From positions 2,790,001 to 2,854,000 of the forward strand of contig NZ_CP025066.1 of the NCBI RefSeq assembly GCF_002952775.1: a stretch of DNA of 64,000 nt, given 5' to 3'. Under the pieces are notes generated by a model that worked only from the letters and a program-made list of their open reading frames with translations, ran no database searches and had not been told where the DNA came from. This document shows, one piece after another, positions 43,162-52,712 of this stretch (position 1 is the first letter of the stretch; every line of letters starts with the position of its first letter). A program made the translations under genes and the position numbers. The stretch is from Halalkaliarchaeum desulfuricum. Lineage in GTDB: Archaea; Halobacteriota; Halobacteria; Halobacteriales; Haloferacaceae.

Positions 43162-45162
43162 GTGCCAGCCACACGCGTGCTGTTCGTGTCGCCGTCCGGA
43201 GACGACGGCGCCGACGGCGTCGATGGCTTCCTCCGGGACCGCGGACGGAGTGTAACGACTGTCGAGAGTTCGACCGCCGCAGTGCGGGAGCTCCTGGACG
43301 GGCACTACGACTGTCTTGTGACCGAATATGAACTCCCAGGCGACGACGGCCTCGAACTCCTCAGAACAGCTGTCGAACTGGAACCGCAACTCCCCGTCAT
43401 CTTGTTTGCCGACGCCGGCGACGACGTCGCGACGAAAGCCCTGAACATGGGGGCACAGCGGTTCATCCCACGCGGAGCGCCCGACGCCCTCGAACGGCTC
43501 GACGAAAACGTCACCGAGGTTACGGAGTCGTCCCCGTCCGCACCGGCGAAACAGGACATCTCCGACCACGAACCCGGCGACGACGAGATCGTCCACGCGA
43601 TAGACGAGGCGCCGATCGGCATCACGCTCGCGGATCCGGCGCTCCCGGACGAGCCGCTGGTGTACATAAACGAGGCGTTCGAACGGGTCACCGGCTATCC
43701 GACCGACTACGTCAGGGGTCGGAACTGTCGGTTCCTGCAGGGGCCGGACACGGATCCCGAGACTGTCGGGGAGATGCGGTCCGCGATCGAACGGGAGGAA
43801 CCCGTGACGGTGGTGGTTCGCAACTACCGGAAGGACGGCTCCCCGTTCTGGAACGAGGTGACGATCGCGCCGATCTACGACGACGACGGCGAACTGGTCC
43901 ACTACGTCGGCTTTCAAAGCGACGTCAGCGAACGCGAACGGGCGAAGCGAACCGCAGAAAAGCGGGCCGAATCGCTGCGAAACGAACGGGTCGCGCTCGA
44001 ACGGATTCTCGAGCGCGTCAACGGCGTCCTCAGCGACGTGGCCCGCGCACTCGTCGAGGAAACCGACAGACGGGCGATCGAGAAGCGCGTTTGCGAGACC
44101 GTCGTCTCCGCGCGGGGGTACGGCGCGGCGTGGATCGGGGAAATGAACGCGCCTGGGACCCGGATCGAACTCCGCGAGAGCGCCGGGTTGCTCGCGGACG
44201 CTGACACCAGTTGGGAGGTGGAATCGCTCCCGAGATCGGTCGGGGACGCCATCGAGTCCGGGCGCGTCGAGGGTTCGAGCCTGGAACCGCGCACCGACGG
44301 AGACACCGGATTGAACCCGATCGGCTGTCGGCGGATCGTCGTCGTGCCGCTGGCGTACGGCCGGACGACGTACGGACTGTTGGCCGTCTATTCCGAGGAC
44401 GCCGACTCGCTTGACCGACGGGAGGAAGTCCTCTTCGAGTCGATCGGTCGAATGGTCGCAAGCGGCCTCAACGCGGTCGAAACCACGCGGATCCTCACTG
44501 TCGATCGGGTGACTGAGTTGGTGTTCGAGATCCGTGATCCGTCGTTCCCCCTTTCGGCGGTCGCAGACATGCTCGATGACCCCGTCGAGTACGTCGGGCT
44601 GACGGAAGGTGCCACAGCGGAGGAGTACCACCTGTATCTCACCGTCGCCGGCAGCGCGAGCGCCGATCCGGCGGTACTCACTGATCTCCCGTTCGTCGAG
44701 GACGTCCGGAAGATCGCCGACAGGGGGGAGCAATACGCGTTCTCGATCGTCCTCGAGGGAACGACCCCGTTCGTCGAACTCGCCGACTACGGCGCAACCG
44801 TCCAGTCGATCTCGGCCGAGCGAGATTCGGCGAGACTCGTGGTTCACTCCCTTCCGGAACACGATCACGACGCCCTTTTGAAACTCCTCGAGTCGGAGTA
44901 CGACGCGGTGGAACTCCGATCCAAACGCGACCAGGAGCGTCGCGATCGGACCGCCCACGAGTTCGTCTCCGACGTGGAGTCGTCGCTGTCGGACCGACAG
45001 TACACCGCACTCAAGACCGCCCATCTCAACGGTTACTTCGAGTGGCCCCGGCCGGTCGACGGGACCGAACTCGCCGACTCGATGGACATCTCCCGGCAGA
45101 CGTTCCACCAGCACCTCCGGCTGGCTCAGCGGAAACTCGTGGACGCCTTCTTCGAGGAATGA
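43162..45162 (+). CDS. bat: Bat-type regulator with receiver-like, LOV/PAS, GAF and HTH-10 domains
   Basis: This is a 666-residue regulator beginning at GTG 43162 (VPATRVLFVSPSGDD); the frame is open upstream but reads over the opposite gene. Domains in order: a receiver-like domain (about 5-115) whose phospho-acceptor position holds Glu55 (VTEYELPG) instead of Asp; a PAS domain with the LOV signature GRNCRFLQG (Cys189), which can form a flavin adduct in blue light; a GAF domain (about 305-430); the bacterio-opsin activator domain; and a C-terminal HTH-10. In Halobacterium Bat activates bop and carotenoid genes under low oxygen and light. Here it lies between halorhodopsin and lycopene cyclase and probably controls this cluster. 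Confidence 0.88.
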   Translation: MPATRVLFVSPSGDDGADGVDGFLRDRGRSVTTVESSTAAVRELLDGHYDCLVTEYELPGDDGLELLRTAVELEPQLPVILFADAGDDVATKALNMGAQRFIPRGAPDALERLDENVTEVTESSPSAPAKQDISDHEPGDDEIVHAIDEAPIGITLADPALPDEPLVYINEAFERVTGYPTDYVRGRNCRFLQGPDTDPETVGEMRSAIEREEPVTVVVRNYRKDGSPFWNEVTIAPIYDDDGELVHYVGFQSDVSERERAKRTAEKRAESLRNERVALERILERVNGVLSDVARALVEETDRRAIEKRVCETVVSARGYGAAWIGEMNAPGTRIELRESAGLLADADTSWEVESLPRSVGDAIESGRVEGSSLEPRTDGDTGLNPIGCRRIVVVPLAYGRTTYGLLAVYSEDADSLDRREEVLFESIGRMVASGLNAVETTRILTVDRVTELVFEIRDPSFPLSAVADMLDDPVEYVGLTEGATAEEYHLYLTVAGSASADPAVLTDLPFVEDVRKIADRGEQYAFSIVLEGTTPFVELADYGATVQSISAERDSARLVVHSLPEHDHDALLKLLESEYDAVELRSKRDQERRDRTAHEFVSDVESSLSDRQYTALKTAHLNGYFEWPRPVDGTELADSMDISRQTFHQHLRLAQRKLVDAFFEE

Positions 45163-45362
45163 GATGTGGGGTGCACCACGAACCCCCGTTGAGTCGAACC
45201 TCCAGACAGGTCAGGCTTGATCTCTTTGACCGTAACGGCCGAACCATTCTCCATGAGAGCGCTCCAGGCAGCCGTTTCGCGGGATGAGCGTGTCAAAAGA
45301 GGCCCCCATGTCCGGCTCGCCGAACCGCTCCCTGACCACACGGCAGCGTCTACCGGTGAGCG

Positions 45363-46145
45363 ATGACGCCGCCGTTGAGCTATCTCGAGTTTCATGCGGT
45401 GTTCGTCCTGCCGCCCATCCTCCTGCTCGGCTGGCTGGCCCGGCGTCGTTCCGGCGCCTGGTGGGGACGGCGGCCGCTTTCGGGACTCGGGATCATTCTG
45501 GTGTTGGCGGTGGTGTACACGACGCCGTGGGACAACCTCCTCATCGACGTCGGGGTGTGGTGGTACGGGGAGGGGACAGTCGTCGCGACGATCTGGCACG
45601 CCCCCGTCGAAGAGTATCTTTTCTTTGTTCTTCAGCCCATTCTCACCGCGTTTTTCTTATTTTTGATCCCGACGAGTGCCGACCTGTCGCTTCGGATCCC
45701 CGCGTCCCATCGGTTCGTCGGCGCGGCCGGCGGGATTGCCATCGGAGCGGTGGGCTGGCTCCTGATCGGCTCGCCGTCCACGTTCTATCTGGGGGCGATA
45801 CTACTCTGGGCGGGGCCGATCCTCGCAATACAGTGGGCATTTGGGCTCACATATCTCTGGCGAGTCCGGCGCCGGGCGACGATCGCGATCCTCGTCCCGA
45901 CAGTGTATCTCTGGATCGCGGATCGGATCGCGATCGGGATGGGCATCTGGGTCATCTCCGGGGAGTACACGACCGGGTACACCATGTTCGGCCTGCCGAT
46001 CGAGGAGGCGGCGTTTTTCCTGGTGACGAACGTCTTCGTCGTGCAGGGGATCGTGCTGTACATGTGGCTTCTGGATCGCGCAGCCGAGGTTCCCGCCATC
46101 GCGGGCGCGATCGAACGCTCCCCCGTCACGTTCGATGTCGGGTGA
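45363..46145 (+). CDS. crtY: lycopene beta-cyclase, CrtYc-CrtYd type
   Basis: This is a 260-residue membrane enzyme that cyclises lycopene to beta-carotene, the precursor of retinal. It has about seven helices and two copies of the acidic motif typical of the fused CrtYc/CrtYd type: HAPVEEYLFF and GLPIEEAAFF. It overlaps the downstream Brp-type gene by 11 bases (46135-46145), so cyclisation and cleavage of carotene are translationally coupled. Confidence 0.9.
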   Translation: MTPPLSYLEFHAVFVLPPILLLGWLARRRSGAWWGRRPLSGLGIILVLAVVYTTPWDNLLIDVGVWWYGEGTVVATIWHAPVEEYLFFVLQPILTAFFLFLIPTSADLSLRIPASHRFVGAAGGIAIGAVGWLLIGSPSTFYLGAILLWAGPILAIQWAFGLTYLWRVRRRATIAILVPTVYLWIADRIAIGMGIWVISGEYTTGYTMFGLPIEEAAFFLVTNVFVVQGIVLYMWLLDRAAEVPAIAGAIERSPVTFDVG

Positions 46146-47184
46146 GAGAGCCGTTGCGGCACGAATTGCGCTCGCTGGCGGACTCTTGACTGTTACCCTG
46201 GGGTTCGCGATCCGGGGCTTCGGAGGGACGATTCCACTCGCTTATCAGTACGTCCCGCTTCTCGTCAGCGCGCTGCTCCTCGGGGTTCCGCACGGGGCCG
46301 TCGATCACCTCGTGTTGCCACGCTCGCGGGGGAAGCCGATCACCCGTCGCTCGCTCGCGTTCGTCGGGGGGTTGTATCTCCTGATCGGCGGCGGCTACGC
46401 GTTCGTCTGGTTCCTGTCCCCGGCGCTCGCGTTCGCCCTGTTCATCCTCGTCACGCTGCTGCACTGGGGACAGGGAGACGTATACGCCCTCGTCGAGTTG
46501 ACCGACGCCTCCCACCTGTCGACCCGGCGGATACGGGCGTCGACGGCGCTCGTCCGGGGCGGGCTCCCGATGGTGATCCCGCTCGTAGCGTTCCCGGAGC
46601 AGTACCGGTTCGTCGCGGCGACGTTGATCGGCGCGTTCGACCCCAGGGCGGTCGGAGCGCTGGATTGGGTCTTCACACCGGAGGTGCGACTCGCCGTTGC
46701 CGTCGGGTTCGGCCTGCTGATCGCGACAACGCTCGGTGCCGGCTATCGACGGGCGGTTCGCACAGACGGGGTCCGGCCGTGGCTGATCGACGCCGGGGAG
46801 ACGCTTTCGCTTTTCGCGTACTTCGGGCTGGTACCGCCGATACTCGCGATCGGGCTGTACTTTCCGCTGTGGCACTCGCTTCGCCACATATTGCGGACGA
46901 TGCTGCTCGACGACGTGGCAGCCTCGGCGCTTTCGGACCGATCCACCGGCCGGGCGTTCTGGCGGTTTACACGGGACGCGGCACCGCTTACGGCGGGAGC
47001 CTTCATCGTGCTCGGCGCAGTCGCGCTCGCCGTCCCCGAGACGCCGACCACCGTTCCTGACGCAGTCGGGGTGTATCTCGTCTTCATTGCGGTGTTGACG
47101 CTGCCCCACGTCGTCGTGGTCTCGCTTCTGGACAGACAGTTGGATCTCTGGTCGCCACAGCGCCTAAGCCGCTCGGGAACCTGA
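46135..47184 (+). CDS. brp: Brp/Blh-family beta-carotene 15,15'-dioxygenase
   Basis: This is a 349-residue membrane protein of the Brp/Blh family, cleaving beta-carotene to retinal. It keeps canonical histidine motifs: VPHGAVDHLVL, LLHWGQGDVY and LPHVVVVSLLD. The gene begins inside the end of crtY. Only seven bases separate its stop from the SDR gene at 47192, so crtY, brp and the SDR gene form one operon. The earlier Brp-like gene at 38387 is a diverged paralog. Confidence 0.88.
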   Translation: MSGERAVAARIALAGGLLTVTLGFAIRGFGGTIPLAYQYVPLLVSALLLGVPHGAVDHLVLPRSRGKPITRRSLAFVGGLYLLIGGGYAFVWFLSPALAFALFILVTLLHWGQGDVYALVELTDASHLSTRRIRASTALVRGGLPMVIPLVAFPEQYRFVAATLIGAFDPRAVGALDWVFTPEVRLAVAVGFGLLIATTLGAGYRRAVRTDGVRPWLIDAGETLSLFAYFGLVPPILAIGLYFPLWHSLRHILRTMLLDDVAASALSDRSTGRAFWRFTRDAAPLTAGAFIVLGAVALAVPETPTTVPDAVGVYLVFIAVLTLPHVVVVSLLDRQLDLWSPQRLSRSGT

Positions 47185-47191
47185 AACCCGT

Positions 47192-48127
47192 ATGAAGGTT
47201 CTCGTCACCGGAGCGACAGGGTTCGTCGGCGGCCGTCTCGTCCCCGCACTGTTGGCCGCCGACCACGACGTTTCGGTGTTGGTCCGCGATCGCGACCGGT
47301 ACGATCCGCCCGACGGGGTCACCGTCTTCGAGGGCGACGTCCTGGAGGAGGGTAGCTTCGAAGCCGCACTCGCCGACGTCGACGCCGCGTTCTATTTGAT
47401 CCACGGGATGGGCGCAGGCGGCGGGTTCGAGGACAGGGACCGTCGGGCCGCCGACAACTTCGCCACGGCCGCTTCCGCCGCGGGCGTCACGCGGGTGATC
47501 TACCTCAGTGGACTCGGCGTGGACGATGACGACCTCTCTGCGCATCTTCGATCCCGTCGGGAGGTCGAACGGGTGCTCGCCGAGGGGAACTTCGATCTGA
47601 CGGTGCTCCGTGCGGCGATCATCGTCGGCGACGGCAGTGCGAGCTTCAGGATGGTCCGTCAGCTCGCCTCGCGGCTTCCGGTGATGATAACGCCCCAGTG
47701 GGTGTCGACTCGCGTCCAGCCGATCGCGATATCGGACGTGATCGAGTATCTCGTCGCAATATTGGACGTGCCCGAAACGGCCGACGACACGTTCGAGATC
47801 GGTGGCCCGGACGTCCTCACCTACCGGGAGATGCTGATCGAAACCGGCAAGCTCCTCTCCGGCCGGGAACCGTTCGTCGTGCCGGTGCCGTTTCTCACGC
47901 CGCGACTCTCCGCCTACTGGGTGGATCTCGTGACTGACGTCCCAGCGAGCGTCGCCTACCCCCTCATCGACGGAATGACGACGGACGTCATCGTGACCGA
48001 CGATCGAATCCGGTCGCTGGTCCCGATCGAACTCACCCCCTACGAGACTGCGGTGCGGCGGGCGCTCGAGGAGGCGGAGGGTGTGACGATCGCGGCCGAC
48101 GCCCGGGCGATTCAGGGAGATCGATGA
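47192..48127 (+). CDS. atypical SDR / NAD(P)-binding protein
   Basis: This 311-residue protein has the N-terminal Rossmann motif VTGATGFVGGRLVPALLAADHDVSVLVR split over residues 4-31 and a later TRVIYLSGLGVDDDD. It lacks a YxxxK catalytic pair, as in atypical (a5-like, NmrA-related) SDRs. It is the third gene of the crtY-brp operon by spacing. Possible roles include reduction of a carotenoid or quinone product or redox sensing. There is no direct evidence for either. Confidence 0.8.
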   Translation: MKVLVTGATGFVGGRLVPALLAADHDVSVLVRDRDRYDPPDGVTVFEGDVLEEGSFEAALADVDAAFYLIHGMGAGGGFEDRDRRAADNFATAASAAGVTRVIYLSGLGVDDDDLSAHLRSRREVERVLAEGNFDLTVLRAAIIVGDGSASFRMVRQLASRLPVMITPQWVSTRVQPIAISDVIEYLVAILDVPETADDTFEIGGPDVLTYREMLIETGKLLSGREPFVVPVPFLTPRLSAYWVDLVTDVPASVAYPLIDGMTTDVIVTDDRIRSLVPIELTPYETAVRRALEEAEGVTIAADARAIQGDR

Positions 48128-48146
48128 ACCGGGGGACCCCGGCGCG

Positions 48147-48851
48147 ATGAGTGGCCCAAACTACGGGGAGACGTGGGTATACGAGAGCATCGTGGGGACG
48201 ATCCCGGGCGTCCGCGTCTCCGACCGGACCGCGATCGCGATCCAGCTGCTCGGCTTCGAGGCCGCCCTGCTGGTGGTGGCTGCAATTTACGGGCTGTGGA
48301 ACGGCGTCCTCGCGGGGACCGTCGCCGTCGCCGTCGCGGGCGTCGGCAGCTGGCTGATGCTTCGGTTCAGTCGGGCGATCCGCGACATGGACGCGCCGGA
48401 GCCGTACCGGCGACTCCTGTTCGGCTCGAGCATCGAGATGGCGCTGAGCGTGTTCGCGTTCGTGCTGCTCGTAACCTATCTGTTCGTCGTCGATCCCCGG
48501 GGAACGGGTCCGACGCTCCTGGAGACGCTTCTCGGGCCGGATCCGCCGGCGGCTGCCGTCGCGTTGCTGCTGGTTATCTCCTGGGACGTCGTCTACCGGA
48601 TCGGCACCTGCTGGTGGGCGACCGTCGTCGGGCTCTGGCGGGCGATACGCTACCAGTTCGATTCCGAAACGACTCGCCGGTACGTGCGGATTGATTCTCT
48701 GAACGTCGGTTTTGCGGGCGTACAGCTTCTCCTGGTGCCGTTCGTTATCGATCGACCTGTGCTTTTGATCGCACTCGGTGGTCACCTGGGAGCCGTCGTT
48801 CTCGTCGCCGGAGGCACTATCCTCCTCCAGCATCGAAAGACAGGGCGATAG
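48147..48851 (+). CDS. polytopic membrane protein of unknown function
   Basis: This is a 234-residue protein with about six helices grouped in pairs (near 34-70, 97-116, 136-160 and 185-225). It begins MSGPNYGETWVYESIVGTIPG. I recognise it only as a conserved type of haloarchaeal membrane protein. It follows the SDR gene by 19 bases and may be cotranscribed with it. Confidence 0.65.
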   Translation: MSGPNYGETWVYESIVGTIPGVRVSDRTAIAIQLLGFEAALLVVAAIYGLWNGVLAGTVAVAVAGVGSWLMLRFSRAIRDMDAPEPYRRLLFGSSIEMALSVFAFVLLVTYLFVVDPRGTGPTLLETLLGPDPPAAAVALLLVISWDVVYRIGTCWWATVVGLWRAIRYQFDSETTRRYVRIDSLNVGFAGVQLLLVPFVIDRPVLLIALGGHLGAVVLVAGGTILLQHRKTGR

Positions 48852-49000
48852 CCGAACTGGATCGAAGAATTTCTGACAGATCCAGCATGATTGTGACACT
48901 TTACCACGATACCATTCATTATTCTCGAGGATAAACGATGCAAGAATTCTTCTTGTGGCCCACAATTCCGTCCGGATATTCCGACGTATTATGTAGACTG

Positions 49001-49008
49001 CTATAAAA
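49001..49008 (+). promoter_or_regulatory. TATA box of the first molybdoenzyme operon
   Basis: CTATAAAA is about 70 bases before the ATG at 49074, giving a leader of around 40 bases. The preceding 100 bases are AT-rich. Confidence 0.5.
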
Positions 49009-49073
49009 CCTGAACGGATCCAGAGAACCGTCTAACCGATCGGATCCCCTTGGTTTTCACGCAAGGGATTCAA

Positions 49074-51428
49074 ATGTCAACAGATGGAACAACTGGATCG
49101 AGCGAGCGCGACCGGGTGGATCTCACCCGGCGGAAACTCGTTCAAGTTGGCGGCGTCGGAGCCGGGATAGCCGTAAGCGGCTGTCTCGGGATTTTCGATG
49201 AAGAGGAGCCGGAACCGGAGACTCCCGAGGAGACGGAGACGCCGACCGAAGAGCCGGAAGAGGAGGAACCGGAAGAGCCGACCGAACAGGTCGCGTACGG
49301 AAACTGCTGGATCTGTCATCACAACTGCGGACAGGAAGTCGTCGTCGAGAACGACGCGATCACCTACCTCACCGGCGTCGACGGGCATCCCCGCGGAAGC
49401 GCCGGCGAGGGGACAGAAGGAACAGTCTGTCCGAAAGGGCAGATCCAGATGGACAAGGTTCACGACCCCGCTCGGATCAAACAGCCACACGTCCGCCGGA
49501 ACGGCGAACTCGAAGAGGTGAGCTGGGAGGAGGCGTTCGAGTACACCGCAAAGCGACTCGAGGAGTTCGACGAGGAACACGGCGCCGAAACGTTCCTGGA
49601 CGCCGGCAGCTGGGCGACGACGGACGTCTTCCGGAACCTCTGGCGTGATCTGTACGGTACCCCCGAGCGGATCGGCCGCGGGATCCACGTCTGTGCCGGC
49701 CCGACGTTCCAGTCGGGCAGCACGATGGGCGTCGGATCGGACAACCGGTTCCCGGACTACCAGAACTCCGAGTACATCATCGCCTGGGGTCGCAACGTTC
49801 TCGAGACGTTCGCCGGCCAGTTCGAGGCGAAGGGGATCATGACGGCGTTCGAGGAGAACGACGCCACACTCGTCACGATCGACCCACAGCACACCGAGAC
49901 CGCACAGAAGTCCGACAAGTGGCTCCAGATCGAGCCCCGGACCGACGGCGCGCTGGCGCTCGCGATGGGACACGTGATCATCGAGGAGGGGCTCTACGAC
50001 GAGGAGTTCGTCGAGGAGCGGACCTACGGCTTCGATGCCTATCGGGAAGCTGTCGCGGACAAGACTCCCGAGTGGGCCGAAGAGATCACCGGCATCGACG
50101 CCGAGGACATCCGCGAGATCGCGACCGGCTTCGCCGAAGCCGCGCCACAGGCAGGAATCACGATCTGGACCGGTACCGCCCAGTACGGCAACGCCTGGAA
50201 GGCCTCACAGAGCATCACCGCGCTCAACGGACTGGTCGGCAACATCGACCGTCCCGGCGGCCTGCGGATGTGGCAGGGCGTTCCGCTCGCGAACCCGTTC
50301 GAAGAGCAGGGCGTCGATCTTCCGAACAATGCGGCGGGGGAGACCCCTGCACTACGGAAATACGAGGAGTACGAGGAGTACCCCGTCCGGCACACCACCG
50401 GAATCGCCCACAATCTCGTCCCGGAAATGGTCGAGAACGGGCACATCAACGGGATCTACTGTCACTACGACAACCCGCTCAAGGACGGCAACGCCGAGGC
50501 GTGGATCGAGGCGATCGAGGAGATGGATCTCGTGATCTCGGTGGACGCCTACTGGAGTGGCGTCTCGCGGATGGCCGACGTCGTGTTCCCGGAGGCGACC
50601 CAACTCGAAAAGGACACGCTGGGGACGGGAACCTGGAGCGCCTACAGCGAACACAGCTGGATCACCGGCTCGACGGCGGCAGTCGAGCCACAGTGGAACA
50701 CCAAACCCGGCTTCGACATCATCGTCGGCATCGCCGAGGCGATGGGATGGGGCGAGTACTTCCCGTGGGACAGCCACGAGGAGTATCTCAACGATAAGCT
50801 CTCCACACTCGATCTGACGCTCGAGGACCTCGAAGCGGGCGGGGACAACTACGAACTCGTCGACGAGTATGGGTACGAGCAGTGGAAAAACGACGACGAT
50901 TGGCAGTTCAGATTCGACATCGACGGACTCGACAACTTCGCCACGGCGGCGGAGGAAGCCGGGATGGGAACCGCCCCCGAGTGGGTCCCGCCGGGCACGT
51001 ACGGCGACGAACTCAGCGACGACTACCCGCTCGAGCTGTTCGACACCCGTGCGGTGTTCTTCTCGCACGGCGGCGACCAGCACAACGAGCGGATGCTCGA
51101 TCGGAACGCCCGCAGACACGGCCTCGAGGACGAGGACTACCGGGGCAACTACCTCGTCATCAACCCCGAGGACGCAGCGGAACGCGGCATCGAAACGGGC
51201 GACATGGTCCAGGTAGAATCCGAGACCGGCGATGGGGAACTGATGGCGTACGTCTCCGAGCGCACCAAGCCGGGCTTCGTGACGATGGAGTACGGCTTCG
51301 GCGAGGGCTCGGTCCAGCCGGACAACGAGGGAATGAACAGCATGAAAGTCCACGCAACGCAGATGGATCCGATCTCCGGACAGCCGGACAGACACGTTGC
51401 CGTCGACGTCGAGTCGGGGGGTGACTGA
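49074..51428 (+). CDS. Tat-exported molybdopterin oxidoreductase, catalytic subunit (PsrA/PhsA-like)
   Basis: This is a 784-residue molybdenum bis-MGD enzyme of the DMSO reductase superfamily. The signal has a twin arginine (LTRRKLVQVGG, R19-R20) and a lipobox (AVSGCLG, Cys37), so it is probably a Tat lipoprotein on the outer face. A [4Fe-4S] site is formed by C78, C81, C85 and C119. Cys207 in HVCAGPTFQSG is the likely molybdenum ligand, as in polysulfide and thiosulfate reductases. An acidic linker (residues 42-72) tethers the enzyme. The operon continues with an Fe-S subunit, a TorD chaperone and a regulator, but no NrfD anchor. The substrate is uncertain (sulfur compounds, DMSO or others). 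Confidence 0.87.
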   Translation: MSTDGTTGSSERDRVDLTRRKLVQVGGVGAGIAVSGCLGIFDEEEPEPETPEETETPTEEPEEEEPEEPTEQVAYGNCWICHHNCGQEVVVENDAITYLTGVDGHPRGSAGEGTEGTVCPKGQIQMDKVHDPARIKQPHVRRNGELEEVSWEEAFEYTAKRLEEFDEEHGAETFLDAGSWATTDVFRNLWRDLYGTPERIGRGIHVCAGPTFQSGSTMGVGSDNRFPDYQNSEYIIAWGRNVLETFAGQFEAKGIMTAFEENDATLVTIDPQHTETAQKSDKWLQIEPRTDGALALAMGHVIIEEGLYDEEFVEERTYGFDAYREAVADKTPEWAEEITGIDAEDIREIATGFAEAAPQAGITIWTGTAQYGNAWKASQSITALNGLVGNIDRPGGLRMWQGVPLANPFEEQGVDLPNNAAGETPALRKYEEYEEYPVRHTTGIAHNLVPEMVENGHINGIYCHYDNPLKDGNAEAWIEAIEEMDLVISVDAYWSGVSRMADVVFPEATQLEKDTLGTGTWSAYSEHSWITGSTAAVEPQWNTKPGFDIIVGIAEAMGWGEYFPWDSHEEYLNDKLSTLDLTLEDLEAGGDNYELVDEYGYEQWKNDDDWQFRFDIDGLDNFATAAEEAGMGTAPEWVPPGTYGDELSDDYPLELFDTRAVFFSHGGDQHNERMLDRNARRHGLEDEDYRGNYLVINPEDAAERGIETGDMVQVESETGDGELMAYVSERTKPGFVTMEYGFGEGSVQPDNEGMNSMKVHATQMDPISGQPDRHVAVDVESGGD

Positions 51429-51430
51429 CG

Positions 51431-52060
51431 ATGTCCGAGTGGATCTTCTACTACGACTACAACAGGTGCATCGGTTGTCACGCCTGTTCGGTCTCGTGTA
51501 ACGGGTTCCACGAACTCGACGTCGATCAGGACGACTGGCGGACCGTCGATCACGTCTCCAGCGGGACGGGAGCCGCCTTCGAGGAGGTCCCGATCTCCAC
51601 GTCCTGTATGCACTGTCCGGACGCTCCCTGCGTGGACGTGTGCCCGGTCGACATCATCGAGAAGCGCGAGGAGGACGGCATCGTGGTCCACGAACGCGAC
51701 GAGTGTATCTCCTGTTTCCAGTGTCGGGAGGCGTGCCCCTACAACGCGCCCACCTACCCCGGCGACGACCAGCTGATGGCAAAGTGCAACTTCTGTCTCG
51801 GCAAAGGCGCCGGGAGCGCGTACGGACAGCCGGAGAAACAGTCGGAAGCAGACGGCGGCAAAAAGCCGTCCTGTGTCGACAACTGCGTCGGCGGCGCGAT
51901 CCAGGCAGGTCCAGTCGACGAGATGCTCGAACTCGCCTCCGACGAGGCGGTACAGCGGTACGAGGACGGCGAACAGAACCAGCGAGTGATCGTGGAACCG
52001 ATGCACAAAGGGACCGAAGACATCGACACGCTCATCGAAACAGCCGTCTCGGAGGAGTAG
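51431..52060 (+). CDS. 4Fe-4S electron-transfer subunit (PsrB/DmsB type)
   Basis: This 209-residue protein has four ferredoxin cysteine sets (CIGCHACSVSC, CMHCPDAPCVDVCPV, CISCFQCREACPY, and CNFC...CVDNCVGGAI). There is no export signal, which is normal for this subunit because it is carried out with the Tat-bearing catalytic partner. It starts three bases after the stop of the catalytic gene, so the two are coupled. It passes electrons to the molybdenum subunit. Its quinone partner is not encoded here. Confidence 0.9.
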   Translation: MSEWIFYYDYNRCIGCHACSVSCNGFHELDVDQDDWRTVDHVSSGTGAAFEEVPISTSCMHCPDAPCVDVCPVDIIEKREEDGIVVHERDECISCFQCREACPYNAPTYPGDDQLMAKCNFCLGKGAGSAYGQPEKQSEADGGKKPSCVDNCVGGAIQAGPVDEMLELASDEAVQRYEDGEQNQRVIVEPMHKGTEDIDTLIETAVSEE

Positions 52061-52070
52061 TGAGTTCACC

Positions 52071-52712
52071 ATGGCGGTCGCTCCAGCACACGAGGCCACG
52101 ATGGCGACTGACGACACGCAGTCGATAGCCGAACTGTACGCGCTGCTGTCGACGTGCTTCCAGACTCCCGATCGCGCACTCGTCGAGGCTGCGAGGACTG
52201 GCACGCTCTACGAGCAACTGGTCGCTCGAACCGGATCGTTGGGGTTCCGACCCGAACGGCCCCCAACTGACGGGTTCGAAGGGGTTCCAGACCTGCACGA
52301 GGCGTATCTGCGGAGCTTCGAGGGGTTCGAGGGAGCGTATGCGCCACCGGCGGAATCCGCATACGAACAGTGGTGGGACGGTCGCGACGGGGGGCTCCTC
52401 TCCGGACCGGCGGCAGTGGACATGCGCCGCCGGTTCGACGCTGTCGAGGTCGATATCCCCGATCGATATCCGGCCGACCACATCGCGCTGCTGCTGGAGT
52501 ACGGTGGCCTCCTGCTCGAGGCCGCCGAGATCGACGCATACGTGTCGTTCCACGAGGAGCACTTCGATTGGATTCCCGACTTTCACGAACGGGTCGAGGA
52601 GACCTGCGAGGACCCGTTTTACGTCTGGACCGTTCAGGTCCTTTCGGGGACAATCGAAGCCGTCGAAACCCAACTGCTTCGAACAGATCAGCCGGATGAA
52701 CACGACGGATAA
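52071..52712 (+). CDS. TorD/DmsD-family chaperone for the molybdoenzyme
   Basis: This 213-residue all-helical protein belongs to the TorD family. Such proteins bind the Tat signal of a molybdoenzyme and hold it until the cofactor is inserted. Typical features are LYALLSTCFQTPD, LHEAYLRSFEG and the DRYPADHIALLLEYGGLLLEA block. The ATG at 52071 follows the previous gene by 10 bases; an internal ATG at 52101 is also possible. The end overlaps the regulator gene by 17 bases. Confidence 0.82.
   Translation: MAVAPAHEATMATDDTQSIAELYALLSTCFQTPDRALVEAARTGTLYEQLVARTGSLGFRPERPPTDGFEGVPDLHEAYLRSFEGFEGAYAPPAESAYEQWWDGRDGGLLSGPAAVDMRRRFDAVEVDIPDRYPADHIALLLEYGGLLLEAAEIDAYVSFHEEHFDWIPDFHERVEETCEDPFYVWTVQVLSGTIEAVETQLLRTDQPDEHDG

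Noticed and set aside
42838-45114. Very long minus-strand frame opposite the Bat-type gene
   Set aside because: It is the GC-rich mirror of a well-supported regulator. Only its last 64 codons (42838-43032), beyond the Bat-type gene, look like a real small membrane protein.
45163-45362. tRNA-like GGTTCGACTC on the minus strand in the gap before crtY
   Set aside because: No T-stem or acceptor pairing can be drawn around it, so it is a chance match.
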